A DNA stretch of 64,000 bases from Bifidobacterium sp. ESL0769 (GTDB lineage: Bacteria; Actinomycetota; Actinomycetes; Actinomycetales; Bifidobacteriaceae). The notes beneath the pieces are model-generated. The model had not been told where the DNA came from. It did no database searches and was given only the letters and a program-made list of their open reading frames with translations. The stretch lies in contig NZ_CP113918.1 in assembly GCF_029395495.1 (NCBI RefSeq), forward strand, positions 1,302,001-1,366,000, written 5' to 3'. Position 1 is the first letter of the stretch. Each line of letters starts with the position of its first letter. The position numbers and the translations under genes were made by a program. Of the stretch, positions 38,598-47,725 are shown piece by piece.

Positions 38598-40292
38598 TCA
38601 CTTCGTCAGGTTCTCGTAGATGATGTTGTTGCTCCAATCCATACCGAAGCCCTTGATGGCCTTGTCGGCGACGCCATGCGCATTATTGTAATACAGTGGG
38701 ACCACTGGCAGATCCTTCAGGATGATGGCTTGGGATTCCTGATAGATCTTGTTGGCCTCGGCGGTCGATTTGGCCGCGTAGGCCTTGTCCATGTAGACAT
38801 CGAAATCGGGGTTGATGTAGTCCGTATCGTTGGCGCCGGCGCCGTGGGCCGTGCGCGTGTCGAAATGCTGGAAGAGATACGCCTCGGGCGAGGGATATTC
38901 CGGCGTCCAATCGTATCGGGTCGCGCCCACGACTTTTCTGGCCTCCACCGCGCTGCGGTATTCCTTGAAGGTCGGCATCGGGTTGGTTTTGACCTCGAGA
39001 CCTATCGTGTTCTTGATCGAGTTGGCGATGGCGTCGTAGACGGGCTTGAGCCCGCTGTCGGAATTATAGGTGATGACCAGCGGATCGGTGTCTTTGGAAA
39101 TGGCTTCGGCCTTCGCCCAAAGCTCCCTGGCTTTCTTCGGGTTGTAATTGAGCACGTCGTTGCCGGGCAGGTTGGGCGAATAGCCAGGAACCAGCGGCGA
39201 GGTGAATTCACGGGCCGGGGTGGCCGTACCGTAAAGAATCTTGTTGATGATGTTCTTGCGGTCGATCGCCATGGAAACCGCTTGGCGGCGCAGCGTCCCC
39301 TCTTCGGTTCTGGCCACGAAATGCGGCAGGCGGGAGGTCAGCCCAAGCATGGAAAGACGCGAACCGGGTTTGTTGTAGGCGGTGACCTGAGGGTCGGTTT
39401 TGAAGGATTTGGAATCCGCGGCAGGCACGATCTCCATCACGTCAAGCTGACCGCCCTGCACGTCGGAGTATGCGGCTTGGTCCGAGGTATAGACCTTGAA
39501 GGTGACGCCGGCGTTCTTGACCATGCGCCCGCCATGATAATACGGGTTCTTCACCAGTTTGATGGACGCATCATGGTCCCAGCTGACGAACTTATAGGGA
39601 CCATTGCCGACGGGATGCTGGCCGAATCCCTTCGGATCCTTGAAGAACGCATCGGGAAGCGGCGAAAACGCCGAGCAGCCGATCTTGATCGGGAATGTGG
39701 CGTCGGGATGCTCCAGATCGACGGTGAAGGTCCTGTCGTCAACGACGGAAAGCCCGGAAAGCTGTTCGTCGCCTTTGAGCTTCGTGGGGTCCTGCAAGTC
39801 CTTGTATCCTTTGATGGTCGTCAGGTACGAGGTTCCCTTCTGCGCATCCTTCGCGTTGGCGGTATAGCTCCAGGCGCGCGTGAACGATTTCGCGGTCACC
39901 GGCGTGCCGTCACTGAATTTCCATCCGTCTTTGAGTCTGATGGTGTACTTTTGTAGCGTTGCGTCGGGCTTGATCGACTCCGCGACCTCATTAACGGCCT
40001 TACCGTTGGGCTCGAATCGCACCAGTTGGGAGAAGAGCAGGCCAATCGGCTTGCCACCGCCGGTTTCGTTGGTATCCCCCGGCACCAGTGGACTCTGTGG
40101 CTCAGTGTCATAGGCGGTGATGGTGGCCGTGCCCTTCGCGCCTTCGTTCTTTTTGGAGTCGTTGCTCCCGTTGCCACATGCCGATAGCAGACTTGCGCAA
40201 AGCGCCAAAGCCAGACCGGCCGCGATCGCCTTGCCGCCACGTTTACCCGCGAGCGCCAATGTCTGCCGCATCTTGCTGTTTCGTAAATCCAT
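38598..40292 (-). CDS. Peptide-type ABC transporter substrate-binding lipoprotein (family 5)
   Basis: 564 residues. The lipoprotein signal is a basic start, a hydrophobic core (AIAAGLALALCASLL) and lipobox LSACG, so the mature protein is anchored at Cys. The SBP family 5 core includes KYTIRLKDGWKFSDGTPVTA, FTRAWSYTANAKDAQKG, AVSMAIDRKNIINKILYGTA and the late segment DWTPEYPSPEAYLFQHFDT. It should bind oligopeptides. No permease or ATPase genes adjoin it, so it must work with components encoded elsewhere. Its leader (40465-40700) carries a Trp-rich peptide and attenuator. ATG at 40292 has ACGGA seven bases upstream; ATG at 40271 is an alternative. Confidence 0.9.
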   Translation of the reverse strand: MDLRNSKMRQTLALAGKRGGKAIAAGLALALCASLLSACGNGSNDSKKNEGAKGTATITAYDTEPQSPLVPGDTNETGGGKPIGLLFSQLVRFEPNGKAVNEVAESIKPDATLQKYTIRLKDGWKFSDGTPVTAKSFTRAWSYTANAKDAQKGTSYLTTIKGYKDLQDPTKLKGDEQLSGLSVVDDRTFTVDLEHPDATFPIKIGCSAFSPLPDAFFKDPKGFGQHPVGNGPYKFVSWDHDASIKLVKNPYYHGGRMVKNAGVTFKVYTSDQAAYSDVQGGQLDVMEIVPAADSKSFKTDPQVTAYNKPGSRLSMLGLTSRLPHFVARTEEGTLRRQAVSMAIDRKNIINKILYGTATPAREFTSPLVPGYSPNLPGNDVLNYNPKKARELWAKAEAISKDTDPLVITYNSDSGLKPVYDAIANSIKNTIGLEVKTNPMPTFKEYRSAVEARKVVGATRYDWTPEYPSPEAYLFQHFDTRTAHGAGANDTDYINPDFDVYMDKAYAAKSTAEANKIYQESQAIILKDLPVVPLYYNNAHGVADKAIKGFGMDWSNNIIYENLTK

Positions 40293-40464
40293 CACTATAT
40301 CCGTTTCTCTTGTCGTTTCCTGCTTTTCTCTGGATCGTTTCCCGTTTCCGGCATCACCGCCGCCAACCTCCGTTGACACTCCGAAATACCGATGCATTCA
40401 TATATCGACCAACTCACACCTCCTTTCCACTCCGAACACTTCCTATTACCGCACCCGCCAAACC

Positions 40465-40560
40465 AATAAAAATGGGATGAACCACGACTGTGATTCATCC
40501 CATTAATCGACACCGGAACCACAGGTTTTGAACACAACCTGTGACCGACAAGCGGGGCAG
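40465..40560 (-). promoter_or_regulatory. Trp-type transcription attenuator (alternative hairpins and terminator)
   Basis: On the minus strand after the leader stop, three pairings are visible. A Rho-independent terminator pairs AATGGGATGAA (40504-40494) with TTCATCCCATT (40481-40471), then TTTATT. An alternative hairpin pairs CTGTGGTTC (40524-40516) with GAATCACAG (40496-40488) and would destroy the terminator. A third pairs CACAGGTT (40543-40536) with AACCTGTG (40527-40520) and would sequester the anti-terminator strand. GGCAG inside the Trp codons can also pair with CTGCC (40560-40556). Mutually exclusive helices plus a Trp-rich leader peptide are the hallmark of ribosome-mediated attenuation. 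Confidence 0.8.
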
Positions 40561-40565
40561 ATTGT

Positions 40566-40700
40566 TTATCTGTGCCACCACTGCCAGTTGTCGTTATTGG
40601 TATTGTTGCAATCAGAGTTTGCCAAGACCTGTACGATAGCGCGCTGAAGAGAGAGCGCCGCACCACGACGTCCCCCATTGAAACGCATCCGTTCCATCAT
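40566..40700 (-). CDS. Tryptophan-rich leader peptide
   Basis: A 44-residue reading from the ATGATG at 40700, preceded by AGGGTGG, ends DNWQWWHR followed by TAA. Three Trp codons (40586-40584, 40580-40578, 40577-40575) sit three to six codons before the stop, and the stop is immediately followed by the attenuator hairpins. A longer in-frame reading from 40784 exists and contains two more Trp codons; internal starts at 40697 and 40688 are also possible. This matches the trpL principle, in which scarce charged tRNA-Trp stalls the ribosome and allows readthrough. The downstream gene is a peptide-binding protein. Confidence 0.7.
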   Translation of the reverse strand: MMERMRFNGGRRGAALSLQRAIVQVLANSDCNNTNNDNWQWWHR

Positions 40701-40805
40701 CAACCACCCTGACTGTCTATATTCTTCTTTGCCGGTAACAAGCCAAATTCCCTGTATGCCGAAAGTTCTGATATTTTTCACCATACTCAGGCAATCGCCG
40801 CGTCA

Positions 40806-40836
40806 ATCCATATGTCCACAATCCGGACATACGGAT
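40806..40836. promoter_or_regulatory. Dyad operator upstream of the Trp-attenuated transcript
   Basis: ATCCATATGTCC (40806-40817) and GGACATACGGAT (40825-40836) form an 11 of 12 bp dyad with a 7-nt centre. Next to it on the minus strand is TTGACG (40804-40799), a plausible -35, so a repressor bound here could control the leader transcript. The cognate regulator is unknown. Confidence 0.5.
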
Positions 40837-40903
40837 ATCCGTAGCTCCGCTCATTCTAACAGGAGGCAGAGAACCACAAACGAACGATACTTGCCGTTCT
40901 CGT

Positions 40904-43474
40904 TCAGCTCAACCCGTCGTTAGTGACGCGGTAATCCACAAAGACCACCTCTCCGCTTTCCTGCGTGGCGTCGAGGTCGACAGTGCCGGTGATAGCCCAG
41001 TCGTGGTCGCCATCGGAATCGTCGATGATCTGCCGCACCTTCCACGTGTGCTCCTTGACCTCGTTGCTGTCGTCCAAGATGAACAGCTTTCCGCTGCGGG
41101 CCTTCTGGTCGATGCCGACGTATTCGTGCTCGTCGTAGTAATCGTCGAGCGCGTCCTCCCACTCGTGCACGCCGTAGCCCCAGCCCTTGTCGAGTGAGCC
41201 GAGCTCTTCCGGCCTGTCCTGATCCATCAGCTGGATACGGCGGAACATGGCGTTGCGGATGAGCACGATGAGTCCTCGTCTGTCCTCCACCACTGCAGCT
41301 TTGCCACCAGGAGCGGCGGTCGATAGCGCGGTATTTTCGGCATCGGCAGCGGCTTCGTTCCCGGCATTCTCCCATTCGTCGACCAGGCTGGAATCGACGG
41401 AACGCACAACCACGCGCAACCACGAGATGATGTCTTCAAGCTCGTCGTTGCGTTTCTCGACGGGAACCGTGCGGGCCAGTGAGCGGTAGGCATCGGAAAG
41501 GTAACGCAACAGCGTGCCTTCGCTCCGCGCGATGTTGTAGCGGGCGATATAGCCGGTGAAATCGCTGGCCGTCTCTACCATGTCGCGTACCACAGATTTA
41601 GGACTCAACTCATAATCGTTGGCCCACGGCACATCGTGGCGGTACTCGTCGAAGGCGGCATCAAGCATTTCCTCGAGCGGCTTGGGCCAAGTGACTTCCT
41701 GCAGCTTGTCAATGCGCTCGTCATAGTCGAGCCCATCGGCCTTCATCTCGGCCATCGCCTTGTCACGCGCCTGCCGTTGCTGGGCTTTCAAGACCTGCTT
41801 GGGGTCTTCGAGCGTTGCTTCGACCATAGAGATGACGTCAAGTGCGTAGGTGTCGGATTCTGGATCGAGCAGTTCCAGCGCTGCCAAGAGGAACGGCGAA
41901 AGCGGCTGGTCGAGCGCGAAGTTGTCCGGCACATCGACAGCCAGGAAATAATCCTTGCCACCGCGACCGTTATCTTCGGCCTCAATGAATGACGAGTCGA
42001 ACATGGTCTGGAAGATTTCGTCAGCGCGTTCGTGCAGGTGTTCCTTCTGCTCCGGTGTCTGCGTGGAATCATCAATGAGTTTGTCGATGCGGGCACGAGC
42101 GTCACCGCCCTGCGCCACTTCGTTCAGCACCATGGAATGGCTGATTTTCATATGTGGCACGAGCGTTTCGGGCGCAGCTTCGATGAGCTTGTCGAACGTG
42201 CCTTCATTCCACGTAACGAAGCCTTCCTGCGGCTTCTTGCGCTTGATTTTCTTAAGCTTCTTCGGGTCGCCGTTGGCCTTGGCGATGGCACGCGCGTTCT
42301 CGATTTCAAATTCGGGAGCCTCAGCCACCACTAGTCCTTCGGTATCGAAGCCCATACGCCCGGCACGTCCGGCGATCTGGTGGAATTCACGGGCGCGCAG
42401 CTTGCGCATCTTGAATCCGTCGAATTTGGTGAGCTGGGTAAGCACGACGGAATGAATCGGCACGTTGATACCGACGCCCAACGTATCGGTTCCGCAGATG
42501 ACCGGCAAAAGTCCCTGTTGTGCAAGCTGTTCAACAAGTCTGCGATAACGCGGCAACATGCCTGCGTGGTGGATACCGACGCCGGTGCGCAGCAGCCGTT
42601 GCAAAATCTTACCGAATGCCGTGGTGAAGCGTGTCCCTTTGATGGCTTCGCTGATGGCCTTGCGCTGCTCCTTGCTGGAGACGCCGGTGCTGGCGAGCGC
42701 CTGCGCGGTTTCGAGCGCCGCGTCCTGCGAGAAGTGCACAACATAAATAGGGGTATCACCGCGGTTGAAAAGCAGTTCGACGGTGCCGGCTAGTTGCTTG
42801 TCGGTGTATTCATAGCTCAGCGGCACTGGCCTCGGCGCGTCGTCGATGACGTCCACATCTCTCCGTGTCATGTCTTCGAGCTTGTCGGCGATGGCGGTGA
42901 CATTGCCAAGCGTCGCGCTCATCAGCAGGAACTGCGTCTTGGGCAGCGTCAGCAGCGGCACCTGCCAGGCCCACCCGCGGTCGGCATCGCCATAATAGTG
43001 GAATTCATCCATCGCCACGCAGCCAATGTCGGCATTCACTCCCTCACGTAACGCCTGATTGGCCAGAATCTCGGCGGTACAGCAGATAATCGGGGCATCC
43101 GAATTGATGCTGGTATCCCCCGTGATCATGCCAACATTGTCGCGCCCGAACGCCTCTACCAGATCAAAAAACTTCTCGCTCACCAACGCCTTGATGGGAG
43201 CCGTGTAATAGGAACGCCGCCCTGTGCACAACGCCGCGAAATGCATGCCCAGAGCCACCAGCGACTTCCCAGACCCAGTCGGCGTGCTCAGGATGACATG
43301 GTCGCCAGCCAGCAAATCCATGACCGCTTCTTCCTGATGCGGCCAAGGGTCAATCCCCTTGACATCCTTCACCCATTCGAAAAATCTGTCATAAATTTCA
43401 TCGGCATCGATATTGTGTTTCTCATCCCCGCTGCCATCCCAGCTAGGTGCCAATTCCCCTAAACTCTGTGTCAT
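40904..43474 (-). CDS. Ski2-like DExH-box helicase with DUF3516 domain
   Basis: 856 residues. Superfamily 2 motifs are present: TPTGSGKSLVALG (motif I, about 63-75), YYTAPIKALVSEKFF (Ia), VAMDEFHYYGDADRGWAW (motif II, DEFH), LMSATLGN (III), HHAGMLPRYRRLVEQLA, VICGTDTLGVGINVPIH (V) and HQIAGRAGRMGFDTEG (VI). The C-terminal about 400 residues correspond to DUF3516, typical of actinobacteria. It is probably an ATP-dependent RNA or DNA unwinding enzyme in the Mtr4/Ski2 class; the substrate is not known. ATG at 43474 follows GGGG at short distance. It ends near the start of the Trp-attenuated transcript, with about 70 nt between. Confidence 0.9.
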   Translation of the reverse strand: MTQSLGELAPSWDGSGDEKHNIDADEIYDRFFEWVKDVKGIDPWPHQEEAVMDLLAGDHVILSTPTGSGKSLVALGMHFAALCTGRRSYYTAPIKALVSEKFFDLVEAFGRDNVGMITGDTSINSDAPIICCTAEILANQALREGVNADIGCVAMDEFHYYGDADRGWAWQVPLLTLPKTQFLLMSATLGNVTAIADKLEDMTRRDVDVIDDAPRPVPLSYEYTDKQLAGTVELLFNRGDTPIYVVHFSQDAALETAQALASTGVSSKEQRKAISEAIKGTRFTTAFGKILQRLLRTGVGIHHAGMLPRYRRLVEQLAQQGLLPVICGTDTLGVGINVPIHSVVLTQLTKFDGFKMRKLRAREFHQIAGRAGRMGFDTEGLVVAEAPEFEIENARAIAKANGDPKKLKKIKRKKPQEGFVTWNEGTFDKLIEAAPETLVPHMKISHSMVLNEVAQGGDARARIDKLIDDSTQTPEQKEHLHERADEIFQTMFDSSFIEAEDNGRGGKDYFLAVDVPDNFALDQPLSPFLLAALELLDPESDTYALDVISMVEATLEDPKQVLKAQQRQARDKAMAEMKADGLDYDERIDKLQEVTWPKPLEEMLDAAFDEYRHDVPWANDYELSPKSVVRDMVETASDFTGYIARYNIARSEGTLLRYLSDAYRSLARTVPVEKRNDELEDIISWLRVVVRSVDSSLVDEWENAGNEAAADAENTALSTAAPGGKAAVVEDRRGLIVLIRNAMFRRIQLMDQDRPEELGSLDKGWGYGVHEWEDALDDYYDEHEYVGIDQKARSGKLFILDDSNEVKEHTWKVRQIIDDSDGDHDWAITGTVDLDATQESGEVVFVDYRVTNDGLS

Positions 43475-43572
43475 AACCCCAACTCTATCGTCCGCTCGCT
43501 ACTCTTTCTGTTTATTGCGCCATGAAAAGCAACTTCCAGGCAATTCATGTACCAAAGTAATTTACGAAACGA

Positions 43573-43661
43573 GTGGAGTGGGGAGATATGCGATGTTTTG
43601 GCATAAAGCTTGGCCTACCGGCCTGGAGGGTGCCTAAACATTGTATATCTCCCCACTCCAC
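43573..43661 (+). repeat. Structured hairpin element, copy 3
   Basis: Perfect 17-bp arms (GTGGAGTGGGGAGATAT at 43573-43589 and its complement at 43645-43661) enclose the same core as copy 2. The 67 nt from 43583 (AGATAT) to the ATATCT ending at 43650 are identical to 5585-5651. The outer arms differ completely from copy 2 (GTGGAGTGGGG against a GGCGGCGGC-type arm) but remain self-complementary. It lies between the helicase start and the gluD stop, oriented opposite to both. No T-run follows. Confidence 0.85.
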
Positions 43662-43743
43662 GGTCGACAGAATAAAGTGCGCTTATGAAAATGGTGACCA
43701 TCACAAAAGCGATAGTCACCATTCCAAAAACACAACTTACAAA

Positions 43744-44886
43744 CTACTTATTATCCTTATACTCGCCGGGTTTGTCTCCATGCGGATGTGACTTGCGGTG
43801 CGGATGCGGGATGTCGGGAAGCTCGATGTGATCGGCTTCCTTTTCACTACCCGGATGCGTGGCGTCATAACCCTGCATGTAACGGGTCTGCCTCCAGTGA
43901 TGCACGGAAGCGTTGGTGCCGCGATGATGGATGTGGTATTGGCCTGGCGCACCGCCGTAGCGATCCTCGCCCAGCTCCTTGGCCACCGCGATCTGGTTGA
44001 CGTTCGAAGCATCCATGATGGCGATTGGCGCGACAGGCTCCGGCTCGGCCGGAGCGGCGGTACGGGCCTGCATACGGCTCGGGAGCCATTCTGCGAGCTT
44101 GGAAAGCAGTGCGCAGACGATGAAGTAGACCACGCCGGCAACCACCAACGTTTGCAGGATGTTGAAGTACATCGAGCCCAGACGGCGGGATTCCTGCAGC
44201 AGATCCGTATACATGATGATGGAGCCCAACGCCGTATCCTTCAACACCACGACCAGCTGGGTGACGGCGGCAGGCAGCATCGCGTAGATGGCCTGCGGCA
44301 CTTCGATCTGCATCAGCGACTGCGTGGTGGTCAGGCCCAAGGCCAGCGAGGCCTCGCGCTGTCCGCCTGGCAGATTGCCGACACCGCTTCGCACAAGTTC
44401 CGCGACCACAGAGCCGTTGTAGAGAATCAAGCCAAGCACCACGGCCCAGTAGGAGGCGCTCTGGATGCCCATGAAGGAGAACAGCCGCCAGAAGAAGATC
44501 ATGAACATAAGCACCGGCACCGCGCGGCAGAATTCGACGATGACGCCGGAGACTGTTCGCACGATCCTGCTCGGCAGAAGCCTGCCAATACCGAAAATGA
44601 GACCGAACACGACAGACCCGATAACGGCGAGCACAGCCGCCTTGAGGGTCATCCACAGGCCCGGCAAGTAGAAGTCCGTCCAGGCCTCGCCGTCGAGCGC
44701 CGGCTTCCACAGCGCCCAGTCAAGCTGGTTCTCGCCGTCCGGCGGGTTGTGCAGGCGCATGAGGATCAGCACCACGAGAATGGCCACGATGATGCCGCCA
44801 ATCCAGTTGGCGATGCGAATGTTGCGTTTGCCTTTCGGCCCCGGCTCATCGAAGAGCACGGACGATTCATTGTTGTTCTTGCTCAT
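43744..44886 (-). CDS. gluD: Glutamate-type ABC transporter permease with His-rich tail
   Basis: 380 residues. The N-terminal cytoplasmic part is followed by a first helix (IGGIIVAILVVLILMRL), an external segment, and the HisM-type permease core: YLPGLWMTLKAAVLAVIGSV, EFCRAVPVLMFMIFFWRLFS, and the EAA loop REASLALGLTTTQSLMQIEV. About 110 hydrophilic residues follow the last helix, ending in clusters such as QYHIHHRGTN and PHPHRKSHPHGDK, an unusual His-rich tail. AGAGGTG lies five bases before ATG at 44886, four bases after the gluC stop. With gluA, B and C it forms a glutamate/polar amino acid importer. Confidence 0.88.
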   Translation of the reverse strand: MSKNNNESSVLFDEPGPKGKRNIRIANWIGGIIVAILVVLILMRLHNPPDGENQLDWALWKPALDGEAWTDFYLPGLWMTLKAAVLAVIGSVVFGLIFGIGRLLPSRIVRTVSGVIVEFCRAVPVLMFMIFFWRLFSFMGIQSASYWAVVLGLILYNGSVVAELVRSGVGNLPGGQREASLALGLTTTQSLMQIEVPQAIYAMLPAAVTQLVVVLKDTALGSIIMYTDLLQESRRLGSMYFNILQTLVVAGVVYFIVCALLSKLAEWLPSRMQARTAAPAEPEPVAPIAIMDASNVNQIAVAKELGEDRYGGAPGQYHIHHRGTNASVHHWRQTRYMQGYDATHPGSEKEADHIELPDIPHPHRKSHPHGDKPGEYKDNK

Positions 44887-44890
44887 GCGT

Positions 44891-45568
44891 TCACCTCTGT
44901 ACCGCAAGTTTGTTGGAAAGGAACGTGGTCAGCGCCCCGATGGGAATGATCAGGATGACGTAGCCGAACGCGAAAATCAGGAAGATGGCAACGATGGAAT
45001 TCGCGTGGAATTCGATCATCTCGCTCATCAGGCTGGACGTTTCGGTGGCCACCGACGCCGCGGCCGCAACCGTCGAATTCTTGAGCAATGCGATCAGCGT
45101 GTTGCCCAGGGGCGCCACGGAACCGCGGAAGGCCTGAGGCAGGATGATTTGCGTGGCCGACTGCATGAAGTTGAGTCCCAGCGCACGTGCCGCTTCGGCC
45201 TGGCCCAGCGGAACGGTGTTGATACCGGAACGCAATGATTCGCAGACGAACGCCGCCGTGTAGAGCGAAAGGCCGGTGACTGCAAGCCAGAAGAAGTTCG
45301 TGGCGAAGGTGTTGGAGAACGTAAGTTTGAGCTGTGCAAAAGCACCAAGCACCATGAAGACCATGATGATGGTCAATGGCATGTTCTTGAAGAACTCGAC
45401 GTAGGCGCTTGCCACAGTGCGCAGCGAGGATATCGGCGAGATGCGCATCATCAGTAGGATGACGCCAAGAATCAGAGAGAACAGCGCGGACCAGAGTGTC
45501 AGCTCGATGTTGACGAGGAAGGCGCCCGGCACATTGTATTGGCTGAACAATTGCATGAGTTCATTCAT
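44891..45568 (-). CDS. gluC: Glutamate-type ABC transporter permease
   Basis: 225 residues with about five membrane helices. Opening MNELMQLFSQYNVPGAFLVN, it shows NIELTLWSALFSLILGVILL, EFFKNMPLTIIMVFMVLGAF and the EAA coupling loop QAEAARALGLNFMQSATQII. It is the standard-length partner of gluD in the polar amino acid family. GGGAG precedes ATG, and ATGA overlaps the gluB stop by four bases, so translation is coupled. Confidence 0.9.
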   Translation of the reverse strand: MNELMQLFSQYNVPGAFLVNIELTLWSALFSLILGVILLMMRISPISSLRTVASAYVEFFKNMPLTIIMVFMVLGAFAQLKLTFSNTFATNFFWLAVTGLSLYTAAFVCESLRSGINTVPLGQAEAARALGLNFMQSATQIILPQAFRGSVAPLGNTLIALLKNSTVAAAASVATETSSLMSEMIEFHANSIVAIFLIFAFGYVILIIPIGALTTFLSNKLAVQR

Positions 45569-46419
45569 TTCGCGGCTCCCGTCTCTCCCAGGTCCGGCTT
45601 GGGCGGATTGTATTTCATATTCGGCTTATATTTCACACCACGCGTGTTGTCGTTGATGTAGCGCTGCCAGGAACCATCCTTTTCCATCTGGGCGATGGCC
45701 TTGTCGATTTTCTTGGCGAATTTGATATTGCCCTTCTTGACCCCGACACCGTAATATTCCTGCGTGAAGGGCTTGCCGATCAGGCGCAACCTGCCACGCG
45801 CGTTGGAGGCGAGGCCGGCGAGGATGATGTCATCAGTCGTCACCGCGTCGACGATGCCGCTGAATAGGGCCGTCGCGCATTCAGCGTAACCCGGCTGTTC
45901 CATCAGCTGCACTTTGGAGGCGAACTTCTGCTTGACTACTTCGGCTGACGTTGAGCCGGTCACCGAACAGAGACGTTTGCCATTGAGACTGTCGGGGCCG
46001 GTAATCTCGTGGTCGTCTTTGCGGACCATAAGGTCCTGCCCAGCCACGAAATACGGCCCGGCGAAGCTGACGGCCTTCTTGCGCTCGTCGGTGATGGAAT
46101 AGCTGGCGACGATCATGTCGACGTCACCGTTCTGCAGCATGGCTTCACGCTGCTTGCTTGGCGCTTCCTTCCAGACAATCTCGTCGTCCGAATAACCCAG
46201 CTTGCGGGCGATGTAGCGCGCCACGTCCACGTCGAAGCCGACGTAGGTGCCGGATTTCTTGAAGCCGACGCCAGGCTGGTCAAATTTGATGCCGATACGG
46301 ATCTTGCCCGCCTCATTGCTTGAGCCGCACGCGGCTACGGTGAACACGCATGCCAACGCGCAGAAGGCCGCGAGGACCCTGCGCCAAACGCGCGAAAGAT
46401 GATTGAATGATGGTTTCAT
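45565..46419 (-). CDS. gluB: Glutamate-binding lipoprotein (SBP family 3)
   Basis: 284 residues. The signal peptide has a basic start and the core VLAAFCALACVFTV, with lipobox VAACG. The type 3 binding fold includes RIGIKFDQPGVGFK, TYVGFDVDVARYIARKLGY, VDMIVASYSITDERKKAVSF and SVTGSTSAEVVKQKF. This is the classic pattern of glutamate/glutamine-binding proteins. It should deliver glutamate to GluCD at the outer membrane face. AGGAAAG lies about nine bases before ATG. It is separated from gluA by 148 nt and may have its own promoter. Confidence 0.9.
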   Translation of the reverse strand: MKPSFNHLSRVWRRVLAAFCALACVFTVAACGSSNEAGKIRIGIKFDQPGVGFKKSGTYVGFDVDVARYIARKLGYSDDEIVWKEAPSKQREAMLQNGDVDMIVASYSITDERKKAVSFAGPYFVAGQDLMVRKDDHEITGPDSLNGKRLCSVTGSTSAEVVKQKFASKVQLMEQPGYAECATALFSGIVDAVTTDDIILAGLASNARGRLRLIGKPFTQEYYGVGVKKGNIKFAKKIDKAIAQMEKDGSWQRYINDNTRGVKYKPNMKYNPPKPDLGETGAAK

Positions 46420-46567
46420 AGGCTTTTGCTTTCCTGATACTTCCCCATTCGCTTTTTAGCGGATTAACGATGTTTTCTCTTGTTGTTGTTGAAACGTGCG
46501 ACGCGATTATTATTCGGTAACTTTGCATATAGGAATCCGATATCAACGAGCGCACTCGTGCAAGAAG

Positions 46568-47374
<807 letters not shown>

Positions 47375-47381
47375 GAAAAGC

Positions 47382-47415
47382 AGTATAACTGCACACTGTT
47401 ACCACATAGTTACCA
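47382..47415 (-). promoter_or_regulatory. gluA promoter with direct repeats
   Basis: On the minus strand TATACT (47387-47382) lies seven bases before the gluA ATG. Upstream, TGGTAAC occurs twice (47415-47409 and 47404-47398) with 11-bp periodicity, about one helical turn, overlapping where a -35 should be. This looks like a regulator binding site. Confidence 0.5.
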
Positions 47416-47641
47416 GCGAAATTATTGGGAAATATCAGCAATCAATGCTATATGCGTATTACTTCGGATTACTTGGTTGTCAGATTACTTGAAATTGCTG
47501 GTATACCAAATTATTTTTTGTCACAAGTTTTTAATTATATTGCGTTACTTTCCAGCACAAGTTTTCCGGTAACCTCGAAAGCGGCATCCTCTACCTCATA
47601 ATATTCTGGATCATTGCAAGATACCGTTTATCCGAAATGCA
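47416..47641. other. AT-rich intergenic stretch upstream of gluA
   Basis: Together with the promoter and terminator this makes a 351-nt gene-free gap between the aspS stop and the gluA start. No reading frame with a ribosome binding site, RNA gene or further strong inverted repeat was found. Confidence 0.4.
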
Positions 47642-47674
47642 AATGTGTCCAGTCCAAAATGGACTGGACACATT
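47642..47674 (-). terminator. Terminator of the hisS-aspS run
   Basis: A 14-bp perfect hairpin (AATGTGTCCAGTCC at 47642-47655 with 47661-47674), followed on the minus strand by TTGCATTT. The T-run is imperfect. It lies 52 nt past the aspS stop. Confidence 0.65.
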
Positions 47675-47725
47675 CAAACGACTATTTACTTTGCAGGAAA
47701 ACCTGCGAAAGCCGATTAGCCTTTA

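Noticed and set aside
40465..40700. T-box riboswitch in the leader of the peptide-binding gene
   Set aside because: No T-box consensus or specifier-loop structure is seen; a translated Trp-rich peptide and competing hairpins explain the leader better.
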